Shown here piece by piece: positions 1-7,940 of a stretch of DNA of 64,000 nt. Under the pieces are notes generated by a model. That model saw only the letters and a program-made list of their open reading frames with translations. It was not told the DNA's origin and did not search any database. The stretch's first letter is position 1. Every line of letters begins with the position of its first letter. Source of the DNA: an uncultured Erythrobacter sp. (GTDB lineage Bacteria; Pseudomonadota; Alphaproteobacteria; Sphingomonadales; Sphingomonadaceae); NCBI RefSeq assembly GCF_947502395.1, contig NZ_CANMZM010000001.1:744001-808000 (forward strand), written 5' to 3'. Position numbers and translations under genes: made by a program.

Positions 1-1
1 C

Positions 2-1231
2 TTCGAAGAAGCAGAGGGTGGTCACTTCGCGACGTGGGGCATTGATGCCAAGGCAACCTTCGACCTGTCGAAAATGATGGGCGAAAAGACCAAAGCCGTA
101 GGCGAGCTCACCGGCGGCATCGAGTTTCTGTTCAAGAAGAACAAGGTGACGTGGCTCAAGGGCCTTGGCTCTTTCGAAGACGCGCATACGGTCAAAGTGG
201 GCGACGAAACCGTCACCGCAAAAGACATCGTGATCGCTACCGGCTCTTCGGTCACTCCCCTCCCCGGTGTCGAAGTCGACAACGCAGGTGGACGCATCGT
301 TGACAGCACAGGCGCGCTCGAGCTTTCCGAAGTGCCAGAACACCTAGTCGTCATCGGCGGCGGCGTGATTGGCCTTGAGCTTGGCAGCGTATGGCGTCGT
401 CTTGGCGCGAAGGTCACCGTGGTGGAATTCCTGCCGCAGATCCTCCCCGGCATGGATGAGGAAGTGCGCAAGGAATCGAACAAGATCTTCAAGAAGCAGG
501 GCATGGAAATGATGCTCGGCCATAAGGTCACTGGGGCCACTGTAAAAGGCAAGAAGGTCGCTCTCACTGTCGAGAAATCCGAAGGGGGTGATGAGCAGAC
601 AATCGATGCCAGCCATGTTCTGGTTGCGATTGGTCGCCGTCCTAACACCGAAGGGCTCGCGCTCGACAAGGCAGGGCTAAAGGTCAACAATCGCGGTCAG
701 ATAGAGATCAACCACGATTTCCGCACCGGCGTCGACAGCGTATGGGCAATCGGTGACGTAGCCCCCGGCCCGATGCTTGCCCACAAGGCCGAGGATGAAG
801 GCGTAGCAGTCGCTGAAAACATCGCTGGCGAAACCGGCATTGTGAACCACGATGTGATCCCAAGCGTCGTCTACACCACACCGGAAATCGCGGGCGTCGG
901 CCTTAGCCAAGAGCAAGCTATCGAAGCAGCTGGCGGCGACAAAAAGGCCGTCAAGGTCGGCAAGTTCCCGATGATGGCGAACAGTCGCGCCAAGGCAAAC
1001 CGCGACACCGATGGTTTTGTGAAGGTTATTGCTGATGCAGAGACCGACCGCGTTCTGGGCGTATGGATGATCAACAGCCTTGCTGGCACCATGATCGCAC
1101 AGGCAGCCCAAGCGATGGAATTTGGCGCAACGTCGGAAGACATCGCCTACACCTGTCACGCGCACCCCACCCACGCCGAAGCCTTCAAGGAAGCGGCCAT
1201 GGCAGTTCAGGGCAAGCCGATCCATATGTAA
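2..1231 (+). CDS. lpdA: Dihydrolipoyl dehydrogenase (E3), 5' end missing
   Basis: The frame is already open at base 2, so the N-terminal FAD-binding part with the redox-active disulfide lies outside the window. What remains is the NAD-binding domain (VIGGGVIGLELGSVW, the GxGxxG Rossmann motif), the second FAD motif (VWAIGDVAPGPMLAHKA) and the dimerisation domain ending in the HAHPTHAEAF signature, whose His-Glu pair is the catalytic base of the family. E3 reoxidises dihydrolipoamide of 2-oxoacid dehydrogenase complexes with NAD+ in the cytoplasm. No E2 gene is visible, so the complex it serves is unknown. The stop is 15 bases before the next gene, which suggests co-transcription. Confidence 0.96.
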   Translation, partial: FEEAEGGHFATWGIDAKATFDLSKMMGEKTKAVGELTGGIEFLFKKNKVTWLKGLGSFEDAHTVKVGDETVTAKDIVIATGSSVTPLPGVEVDNAGGRIVDSTGALELSEVPEHLVVIGGGVIGLELGSVWRRLGAKVTVVEFLPQILPGMDEEVRKESNKIFKKQGMEMMLGHKVTGATVKGKKVALTVEKSEGGDEQTIDASHVLVAIGRRPNTEGLALDKAGLKVNNRGQIEINHDFRTGVDSVWAIGDVAPGPMLAHKAEDEGVAVAENIAGETGIVNHDVIPSVVYTTPEIAGVGLSQEQAIEAAGGDKKAVKVGKFPMMANSRAKANRDTDGFVKVIADAETDRVLGVWMINSLAGTMIAQAAQAMEFGATSEDIAYTCHAHPTHAEAFKEAAMAVQGKPIHM

Positions 1232-1246
1232 GCTGGAGACGTTGAA

Positions 1247-2254
1247 TTGGCCCGTTCAGTCGCAATCATCGGAGCGGGCCAGATCGGCTATGCTGCTGGC
1301 TATGAATTTGCGTTCCATGATTGGGACGTAAGTATCTGCTCACGATCCAAGCCAGCTTGGCAGCTTCGGCCGGGTGAGCGCTTCATCGAGTACACTACCG
1401 GCCAAGATCGAGCACCGAAGGCCGATCTCGTTATCGACACGATCGCATTCGATGAAGATGATATTGTGCGTTACGATCCTGACGCGGTCGGGCGATTGAT
1501 TACGATCTCATCGGCGAGCGTATATTGTGACGATCAAGGCCGAACGCTCGATGAGGCAGCCGTAAATGGCTTTCCGGAATTCGACGCCCCCGTTGATGAG
1601 GAGCAATCGACCGTTCCCCCTGGCCCCCAAACATATTCAACGCGCAAAGTTCGAATGGAGAACAGAGCGCTCGATCTGTTTGGAGACCGAGCCACGGTGA
1701 TCCGTCCGTGCGCAATTTATGGTCCTCATGGGAAACACCCGCGCGAGTGGTGGTTTGTGAAACGGATTTTGGATGGCCGCACGAAAATTCCTCTCGCGTT
1801 TGCAGGCCGAAGTCAGTTTGACACTACAGACACTCAGGACATCGCCAAATTCTGCATCGAAGCAGACAATTTTGCGTGGGGCGGCGTGTATAACCTTGCC
1901 AGTGACGCACACGAAAGCGTCGCCCAAATCGGTCGTGAAATTGCCGAACTATGCGAGGCTCAAGTGGAACTCAAACTGTTCGAAGGCGCTCCAATAGGCT
2001 CTGTGGGCAGAACGCCGTGGTCCGTTCCGAGGTCGTTCAGAATCTCAAGCAACAAAAGCTGCGCGCTCGAGAATGGACAGGGTGATGCGTCTGGGTTTGG
2101 AGCGAGGTATGGTGGCCATTCGCTGAGCGCTCAGATCAAATGGTTCCGCCGAAATCCCCCCGCTGACTGGCGCGCCGCCTTCCCACAGCTCGCGGCCTAT
2201 CCATGGGACCTGTTCGACTACGCAGCAGAAGATCGGTTTCTGTCATCGCTTTGA
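1247..2254 (+). CDS. NAD(P)-dependent epimerase/reductase, extended SDR family
   Basis: The 335-residue protein starts at a TTG codon preceded by GGAGA about 8 bases upstream. Residues 9-14 (GAGQIG) form the Rossmann dinucleotide motif. A serine triplet near residues 88-91 and Tyr130-x3-Lys134 (YSTRK) match the SDR catalytic triad. The C-terminal half, with IYGPHG and the WWFVKRIL region, resembles sugar-nucleotide epimerases and isoflavone-reductase-like proteins that bind a substrate in a variable domain. The substrate cannot be told. It follows lpdA after 15 bases on the same strand, perhaps as a chance read-through partner. Confidence 0.8.
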   Translation: MARSVAIIGAGQIGYAAGYEFAFHDWDVSICSRSKPAWQLRPGERFIEYTTGQDRAPKADLVIDTIAFDEDDIVRYDPDAVGRLITISSASVYCDDQGRTLDEAAVNGFPEFDAPVDEEQSTVPPGPQTYSTRKVRMENRALDLFGDRATVIRPCAIYGPHGKHPREWWFVKRILDGRTKIPLAFAGRSQFDTTDTQDIAKFCIEADNFAWGGVYNLASDAHESVAQIGREIAELCEAQVELKLFEGAPIGSVGRTPWSVPRSFRISSNKSCALENGQGDASGFGARYGGHSLSAQIKWFRRNPPADWRAAFPQLAAYPWDLFDYAAEDRFLSSL

Positions 2255-2336
2255 CGCTCCTCTAAAAACATCTTGCGCAAAGTTCGTCTCGGTGTATTTG
2301 TGTATTATATATCCAACACACTATAAGGCCAACATC

Positions 2337-3428
2337 ATGCTTCGATCTCGCCAACTTGCACTCGCTTTCTCACCGCTTGCCCTAATGGTAAGCCAATTCC
2401 CGGCTCACGCTCAAGATACCGCTAGCATGGAACAGATCGTCGAAGCGGAGGCGGATTCCGGCGCGTTTATGGGGGCCGTGCTGGTTGCCAAGGATGGAGA
2501 GATTCTCGTCGACAAGGCATGGGGCTCGGCGGATCTCGAATGGAACATAGCAAACACATCCTCAACCAAGTTCAGAATTGGGTCTGTGACCAAGCAATTC
2601 ACGGCGGTCGCGATCCTTCTGCTGCAAGAGCGAGGTAAGCTGACGCTCGACGATCCCGTTGGCCAGCATCTCGAAAACGCACCAGCCGCATGGGAGGGCG
2701 TGACGCTGCGTCACTTGCTGCAACACACGTCTGGCGTACCCAGTGTGACCTCACTCGACGACTTCGGTACATTCAAGTTCCTTCCCACCACTCAGGATGA
2801 GTTGATTGCGCGCTTCACTGGCTTGCCACTAGAGTTTGAGCCCGGATCGCAGTGGAAATACTCCAATTCGGGATACGTTCTGCTGTCGCGCGTTGTCGAA
2901 AAGGTGAGCGGCAAGGATTACAACGCGTTCGTCCAAGCGAACCTGTTCAGCCCGCTGGGTATGGAGGATACCGGAATTGACCGGAGCCATGCTATTTTGC
3001 CCAATCGGGCCGCAGGATACTCGCCATCTAGCAACGGCGTGATCAACGCCGAATATGTGAATATGGCGATCCCGGCGGGCGCTGGTGCGCTCTATTCAAC
3101 CACAGGTGACCTGCTCAAATGGCAGCGCGGCGTGTTCGGTGGAGCGGTGCTATCGGCTGAGAGTCTTGCGCAATATGTCACGCCTACACCGTTTCCTGCG
3201 CGCGGCACCGATACCTATGGCCTCGGCATCCTGATCGAGGACGATGAGGACGGCAAAGCCTATTGGCACGGCGGGGGAATCGAAGGGTTCAATGCGTTTC
3301 TCGGCTACGACCCTGACGAGAATGCAACGGTCGTGGTTTTGGCAAACCTCAATGGCGGGTCTGCCTTTAAGCTTGGTGAGCAATTGATGACTCTCGCGCG
3401 CGGCGAAGAAATCGGTTCGCAGGAGTAG
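2337..3428 (+). CDS. Secreted class C beta-lactamase-like serine hydrolase
   Basis: The 363-residue protein begins at the ATG at 2337. An upstream in-frame GTG at 2292 would put 15 polar residues before the signal peptide and is less likely. Residues 1-26 form a signal peptide ending in AHA. The fold of serine beta-lactamases and DD-peptidases is shown by Ser83-Val-Thr-Lys86 (SxxK nucleophile), Tyr175-Ser-Asn177 (YxN) and His311-Gly-Gly (in place of KTG). It therefore probably hydrolyses a peptide, ester or beta-lactam in the periplasm, but members of this family have many substrates. Two further members occur in this window at 7941-9524 and 42541-44007. Confidence 0.87.
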   Translation: MLRSRQLALAFSPLALMVSQFPAHAQDTASMEQIVEAEADSGAFMGAVLVAKDGEILVDKAWGSADLEWNIANTSSTKFRIGSVTKQFTAVAILLLQERGKLTLDDPVGQHLENAPAAWEGVTLRHLLQHTSGVPSVTSLDDFGTFKFLPTTQDELIARFTGLPLEFEPGSQWKYSNSGYVLLSRVVEKVSGKDYNAFVQANLFSPLGMEDTGIDRSHAILPNRAAGYSPSSNGVINAEYVNMAIPAGAGALYSTTGDLLKWQRGVFGGAVLSAESLAQYVTPTPFPARGTDTYGLGILIEDDEDGKAYWHGGGIEGFNAFLGYDPDENATVVVLANLNGGSAFKLGEQLMTLARGEEIGSQE

Positions 3429-3495
3429 TCCTCCGCGGTGGATTGCTCTTGTCCCGAGCCTCGCATAGGAGTGAAGGCCTAGGGGAGCGAGACAA

Positions 3496-4854
3496 ATGGC
3501 CTATCCGCGACTGACCAACAAACCCGGCGCTCTGGAAACGGCGGTAGCGATCCGCGAAGGGCGGCTATCAGTTGCTGAGGCAGTGGACGCTGCGATCGCG
3601 CGGATCGAGCATCTCGATGCTGAGATTGACGCGCTTGCTGTTCCGGATTTTGAGCGCGCAGCAGAAACCGCCAAGGCCATGGATGCAAGTGGCCCTTCCG
3701 CTGACCAGCCGCTTTTCGGTGTGCCGATGACGGTCAAAGAGAGCTTTGACGTCGCAGGACTGCAAAGCTGTTGGGGACACAAGCGGCTCACCAGCTATGT
3801 GGCCACCAGCGACAGCGAACTGGTTCGCCGGCTCAAAGCGGCGGGCGCGGTGATCCTGGGCAAGACTAATGTGCCGGTCGACCTCACCGATTGGCAGAGC
3901 TTCAATCCAGTCTATGGACGGACCAACAATCCTCACAACACAGACCGATCACCCGGCGGCTCCTCTGGTGGAAGCGCGGCGGCGGTCGCCTCTGGAATGG
4001 TGCCGATTGAGTTTGGTACCGATATTGGCGGATCGGTCCGCGTGCCCGCCCATTTCTGCGGGGTTTGGGCGCATAAGCCGACCTGGGGCCTCATCTCCAA
4101 GCGTGGCCATGTGCATCCTCAAATGGCGCGCCGAAAGGACTTTGTCGCGGCCTATGATGGCGTTCTTTCGGTGGCAGGGCCGTTTGCGCGAAATGCAGAT
4201 GATCTCGGCATAATGATGCAAGTGGCAGGACAGTACCCTCTCGCCAGCTCGGGTAAACCGCTGAGGGATTGCCGCATCCTGGCGATCACGGAGTATCCCG
4301 GAGCGCCGGTTGATGCTTCTGTGGCCGAACCAACCCAGGCGGCGATTGAGGCGCTGATCAAGGCCGGCGTATCAGTCGACAGGACAAGTGATCTCATCCC
4401 AGATCTCGCGAAGCAGCAGGCAGACTATATGCTCATGCTCAATGTGGCGATGGCGCGCGGGGCACCTTCGCCCAATGGATCACAAGCAAGCGCGACCGAC
4501 TGGTTCGACCTGCTCGATGCGCAGGCCGCCAATCAAGCGCAATGGGCGGCACTGTTCGAGACCTATGACTTTGTCCTTGCGCCCCCTGCCCCTGTGTCGG
4601 CGATCCCTCATAGCGACAAGCGCGCCTTCGATCAGCCGATGCGTATCAATGGCGCGGATGTGCCGGGTGCCAATGGTCTTGCCTGGTCGGGCATCGCGAC
4701 CTTCCCGTGCTTGCCCTCGACGGTCCTCCCGATTGGTTCGGGAACCTATGAAGGCGCGGAGCTTCCGTGCGGGATGCAGGTCATGGGGCCGCTTATGAGC
4801 GATCTCGATTGCATTGAGGCTGCCCGTGCGATTGGGAATATCTTGCACAGTTGA
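3496..4854 (+). CDS. Amidase signature family hydrolase
   Basis: The 452-residue cytoplasmic protein starts at an ATG preceded by GGAG. It shows the complete Ser-cisSer-Lys triad of the amidase signature family: Lys81 in VPMTVKES, Ser156 in the GGSSGG loop and the nucleophile Ser180 in DIGGSVR. The 24-residue spacing of the two serines is as usual in the family. Such enzymes split amides to carboxylate and ammonia. It is not GatA, because no gatB or gatC lies nearby and the C-terminal half differs; the natural substrate is unknown. The next gene starts 25 bases downstream. A second, lipoprotein-type amidase lies at 9588-11216. Confidence 0.88.
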   Translation: MAYPRLTNKPGALETAVAIREGRLSVAEAVDAAIARIEHLDAEIDALAVPDFERAAETAKAMDASGPSADQPLFGVPMTVKESFDVAGLQSCWGHKRLTSYVATSDSELVRRLKAAGAVILGKTNVPVDLTDWQSFNPVYGRTNNPHNTDRSPGGSSGGSAAAVASGMVPIEFGTDIGGSVRVPAHFCGVWAHKPTWGLISKRGHVHPQMARRKDFVAAYDGVLSVAGPFARNADDLGIMMQVAGQYPLASSGKPLRDCRILAITEYPGAPVDASVAEPTQAAIEALIKAGVSVDRTSDLIPDLAKQQADYMLMLNVAMARGAPSPNGSQASATDWFDLLDAQAANQAQWAALFETYDFVLAPPAPVSAIPHSDKRAFDQPMRINGADVPGANGLAWSGIATFPCLPSTVLPIGSGTYEGAELPCGMQVMGPLMSDLDCIEAARAIGNILHS

Positions 4855-4879
4855 TCGGCCTTCGCCATGGGCGCTGCCT

Positions 4880-5578
4880 ATGGCTCAACAAAATGCAATG
4901 CAGCTCCTTGTCAAATGGCACATCTGGCTAGGCTGGCTGGTCGGCGTGCCTATCGTTATGTGGCTCGCAAGCGGGCTGTTCATGGTGATCAAACCTATCG
5001 AAGAAGTGCGCGGCGAGCATTTGCGCATATCTGTTGCCGAAGCTCCGCTGGTAATCGAAGACAGCGCTCTCGCGACCGAGGATGCCCAGCTCAAGGATAT
5101 GCGACTGACGATGCAAGAAGGGCGCGCAATTGCTATTCTTACGACGACCGATGGAGTTACCACGCGGGTTGACTATGCGACCGGGGAGGCCATCCCACCA
5201 GTCGATGCCGAAGGTGCGCGCGCAATTGCGGCGCAGCGAATTTTAGGCGGCAATGACGTGACATCGGTACGTTTCTTTGAAGCCGAAGAAGTGCCCTTCG
5301 ATTTCCGCCGCCCCCGCCCCGTTTGGCAAGTCTCTCTGGAAGACGGCACCAATGTCTACATCGGGCGCGATACAGGCGAGGTCGAAGCGGTGCGCACGCG
5401 ATGGTGGCGCTGGTTCGATTTTATGTGGGGTTTGCACATCATGGACCTCTCAGAGCGCGAGGACACCAGTCACCCGATCCTGATTGGTTTTGCAGCGCTG
5501 TCGCTCCTCGGAGCAATTATGGGCTGCATTCTGATGTTCCGCCGCCGCAAGACACGCGCGAAAACAGCCTCGTCATGA
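4880..5578 (+). CDS. PepSY domain-containing membrane protein
   Basis: The chosen start is the ATG at 4880, which gives 232 residues. An ATG at 4814 lies inside the amidase gene and would add 22 residues unlike the family. Residues around 10-35 (WLGWLVGVPIVMWLASGLF) form one membrane helix, and a second lies near the C-terminus (ILIGFAALSLLGAIMGCILM) before a basic tail. The stretch between is periplasmic and carries a PepSY-like segment with ALAAQRI-type and YIGRDTGEVEAVR motifs. Proteins of this type are often iron-uptake accessories or inhibitors of secreted peptidases; the role here is unknown. Its stop overlaps the start of the next gene by four bases (ATGA), so the two are translationally coupled. 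Confidence 0.72.
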   Translation: MAQQNAMQLLVKWHIWLGWLVGVPIVMWLASGLFMVIKPIEEVRGEHLRISVAEAPLVIEDSALATEDAQLKDMRLTMQEGRAIAILTTTDGVTTRVDYATGEAIPPVDAEGARAIAAQRILGGNDVTSVRFFEAEEVPFDFRRPRPVWQVSLEDGTNVYIGRDTGEVEAVRTRWWRWFDFMWGLHIMDLSEREDTSHPILIGFAALSLLGAIMGCILMFRRRKTRAKTASS

Positions 5579-6294
5579 ACGAGACAGTTCTCACCCCAAT
5601 CCTCGACTGGCTGGACATAGCCGGGATTGCGGTGTTCGCGCTTTCAGGCGCGCTTGTTGCTGCGCGTGAGCGGCAGACCTTTGTCACCATGGGCTTCTTC
5701 GCATTGGTCACGGGCGTTGGTGGGGGAACTGTGCGCGATCTGCTGATCGATGCGCCGGTTTTTTGGATGCAAGACCCCTGGGCCTCAACCGTGTGCCTTA
5801 TGACCGCGTTGATCGTGTGGTTTACCCCGGTACGTTGGTGGGATGGGAAATTGCTCGACTATGCGGATGCTCTGGGATTAGCCGCCTATGCTGTGCTTGG
5901 AAGCGCCAAGGCGCTCGCCTATGGCATTCCGCCCCTTCCAGCCGCGCTGATGGGAGTGATTACGGGCTGTGTTGGTGGGGTGATCCGCGATGTAGTCGCC
6001 GGACGGCCGTCGATCATTATTCGCCCAGAGCTTTATGTCACAGCAGCAGCCTTAAGCGCCGCGATCACCGTCATCGCAATGCAATTCGCAGGCGCTCTGG
6101 CCATCAACAATTGGGTGATCTGGATAGCGGCCTTCCTCGCAGGCTTTGCCATGCGCGCCGCCGCCATCCATTTTGAATTGGGCCTACCTAGCTATGGGGG
6201 GTCAAGCTATGGGAGAAAGCAAGAGCCCTCTCTCATAGCTGACACCAAGGATCACTCAGGCGATTCCTCGCCAGGTAGCGGGCCGCCCGGATAG
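5575..6294 (+). CDS. TRIC/YadS family channel protein (UPF0126, trimeric intracellular cation channel-like)
   Basis: The 239-residue membrane protein starts at the ATG at 5575, overlapping the preceding stop. A longer in-frame reading from 5323 runs antiparallel in logic to the PepSY gene and is rejected. It has two repeated halves, each with a glycine-rich hinge followed by Arg-Asp (TGVGGGTVRDLL near residue 45 and TGCVGGVIRDV near residue 130), the hallmark of the YadS/TRIC family, and about seven hydrophobic helices. Family members form trimeric cation-conducting channels; some bacterial ones are proposed glycine-linked transporters. The 3' end overlaps the convergent gene 6252-7085 by 43 bases. 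Confidence 0.88.
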   Translation: MNETVLTPILDWLDIAGIAVFALSGALVAARERQTFVTMGFFALVTGVGGGTVRDLLIDAPVFWMQDPWASTVCLMTALIVWFTPVRWWDGKLLDYADALGLAAYAVLGSAKALAYGIPPLPAALMGVITGCVGGVIRDVVAGRPSIIIRPELYVTAAALSAAITVIAMQFAGALAINNWVIWIAAFLAGFAMRAAAIHFELGLPSYGGSSYGRKQEPSLIADTKDHSGDSSPGSGPPG

Positions 6295-7085
6295 GCAGGC
6301 AGCCGCTCATCATTCGGATCAATCACAAGATCAGGCCGGGTGCCACCACCAACATCAGCACGCGCGTTGGCATAACGGTCATCCGACCATTGGCCCTCGG
6401 CACGAGCAAATGTTTGAGTGCTATCAAGCGATGACGTGCCGCCGCCGCGACCATAGTCAACTCCAGAGATCTGACCCGAATTGTCGATCTGGCATGAGAA
6501 GCCTGATCCATCGAAGAGCGATCCAGTCACGATCCACCCACTGCCGACGCGGCTTGCGCCATCGACGCTGTCGACACGGATGTCTTGCTCAATCTCATTG
6601 AGGCACATCGAAACAGCATTGTCGATGCCAGAGCCGCCGGTCGTTGAACGACGCGTGTTGCGGCGGTTCTCTGGGCGGTAATCATAGTCGCGGTCGCGCA
6701 CGCGGCGATCAACCACAACGACTTCGCGATCACGGCGACGGTTATTGTTGGCGGCGCTTGCGATGGCAGCAATGCCACCGATCACCAGTGCCCCGGCAAG
6801 AATGTCACCACCACGAATGCCCCGGCGACCGCGGTAACGGCGGCCACGCCAGCCTCGGCGCCAACCACGCCGCCATTCTTGAACGTTGTCAGAGCCCGGC
6901 AAGGCAATGGGAAAAGCGGAACCGTTCGGTGAGTTCAATGCGGTGCTTTGCGCCAAGAAGCCAGTCGCGTAACCGGCCGTACCGTGAGGTGCGGTTTCGG
7001 CAGCTTGAGCTTGTGCCGGGGTAAACGCGAGAGACGCCGCGGCAATAATGCCAGCGTAGCCTGCGATCCGTGATTGGTGAGCCAT
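6252..7085 (-). CDS. Secreted hypothetical protein, paralogue of the next gene
   Basis: The 277-residue protein starts at the ATG at 7085, which has a strong AGGAGG ribosome site; the ORF is open further upstream to 7145 but without such a site. Residues 1-30 form a signal peptide ending in AQAQAA. Then come an Arg/Gly-rich stretch (RRGWRRGWRGRRYRGRRG), a hydrophobic helix (DILAGALVIGGIAAIASAA), a basic linker and a C-terminal domain with CLNEIEQDIRV and FSCQIDNSGQISGV. The same order of parts is found in the neighbour at 7222-7785. No function is recognised. The mature protein is very basic in the middle and may bind an acidic surface or polymer in the envelope. Confidence 0.8.
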   Translation of the reverse strand: MAHQSRIAGYAGIIAAASLAFTPAQAQAAETAPHGTAGYATGFLAQSTALNSPNGSAFPIALPGSDNVQEWRRGWRRGWRGRRYRGRRGIRGGDILAGALVIGGIAAIASAANNNRRRDREVVVVDRRVRDRDYDYRPENRRNTRRSTTGGSGIDNAVSMCLNEIEQDIRVDSVDGASRVGSGWIVTGSLFDGSGFSCQIDNSGQISGVDYGRGGGTSSLDSTQTFARAEGQWSDDRYANARADVGGGTRPDLVIDPNDERLPAYPGGPLPGEESPE

Positions 7086-7221
7086 ATGCTCCCTCCTGTT
7101 TTTGTCATTCGGAAAGGGCACCCACCAAACGCCCCATATGGCCATAATAGGTAGGCGGCCCAGGCTTACGCAAGCCTGAACCGCCCGGTGGGGAAGAGTT
7201 TTGTGCTAATTCAGAGCCGGA

Positions 7222-7785
7222 TCAAAGACCGCGGATGCCGCGGAAGTCGATCTGTGGGCGGTTGCCCCGCTCAAAATAGCAGGTGAAGCGGCCTCGATCG
7301 AAACCTTGGTTACCATAGCCTCGGCCTTGAAGGCCCTCGACCTGGATGCGGCCCTTCACGCGGAAGCCATAGCGTGTGCGTTCAACGTCGCGAATTTGCG
7401 TCACATCAGCAAAGCGATAGCCTCCAAAACGGCGAGCCTGGCGTTCAGCCACGCGGATGCAGCGCTCAATGGCTCGCTGGCCTCCGCCTCGGTTATAGGC
7501 GCGTCCGTTGTTGTAGTGGCGGTTGTTGTTGTAATTGGTGCCGTGATAGCGCCGATCATTGTAATGCCCATCGCGGTAACGACGATCTTTCTTGCCATCA
7601 AAGGCTCCGGCAAGTGCGGCGATACCGCCAATAATAACAGCCCCTGCGATTACGTCGCCGGCGTCAACACCGCGGTCACGGTGGCGATCACCCGCCATAG
7701 CTGGAGTTGCGGACGCCAGGGCCATCGCGCCAGCCGCGACAGTCCCGAGCGTGCCCTTAGTGATCTTTTGGGTCAGTTTGGTCAT
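7222..7785 (-). CDS. Secreted hypothetical protein, glycine-zipper-like helix and conserved C-terminal domain
   Basis: The 187-residue protein has a signal peptide ending in AMA (about residue 31), a helix DVIAGAVIIGGIAALAGAF that nearly repeats the one in the downstream paralogue, an Arg/Tyr/Asn-rich linker with many HYN and RRY pieces, and a C-terminal domain (IERCIRVAERQARRFG, FRVKGRIQV, FTCYFERGN). The pair of genes, 136 bases apart on the same strand, looks like an old tandem duplication. Function is unknown. Upstream, at 7833-7922, lie two inverted repeats with TGTTCA/TGAACA arms that may control it. Confidence 0.8.
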   Translation of the reverse strand: MTKLTQKITKGTLGTVAAGAMALASATPAMAGDRHRDRGVDAGDVIAGAVIIGGIAALAGAFDGKKDRRYRDGHYNDRRYHGTNYNNNRHYNNGRAYNRGGGQRAIERCIRVAERQARRFGGYRFADVTQIRDVERTRYGFRVKGRIQVEGLQGRGYGNQGFDRGRFTCYFERGNRPQIDFRGIRGL

Positions 7786-7832
7786 TGGGGTTCATCCTCG
7801 GGTTTTCAGTGGTGGGGACCATTCCCGTTCAC

Positions 7833-7922
7833 TGTTCAGCCCTTTTAGATGAACAAATCTGAGATGATTCTGAGCAACCCTTGCAGGCGTTGTTCAGATA
7901 AACACCGACTTATATGAACAAC
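7833..7922. promoter_or_regulatory. Two TGTTCA/TGAACA inverted repeats upstream of the 7222-7785 gene
   Basis: TGTTCA at 7833-7838 pairs with TGAACA at 7850-7855 over an 11-base spacer, and GTTGTTCA at 7889-7896 pairs with TGAACAAC at 7915-7922 over an 18-base spacer. The two copies share the same arms but not the same spacing. They lie in the 155-base gap between the gene starting at 7785 and the stop of the serine hydrolase at 7941. They could be operators for a regulator with paired half-sites; this is inference from symmetry only. Confidence 0.35.
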
Positions 7923-7940
7923 GGTATCCTTTGCCGAAGT

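Noticed and set aside
5323-5574. 84-residue upstream extension of the YadS/TRIC gene
   Set aside because: It lies in another frame of the PepSY gene, is Arg/His-rich without hydrophobic order, and the overlap ATGA at 5575-5578 gives a natural start.
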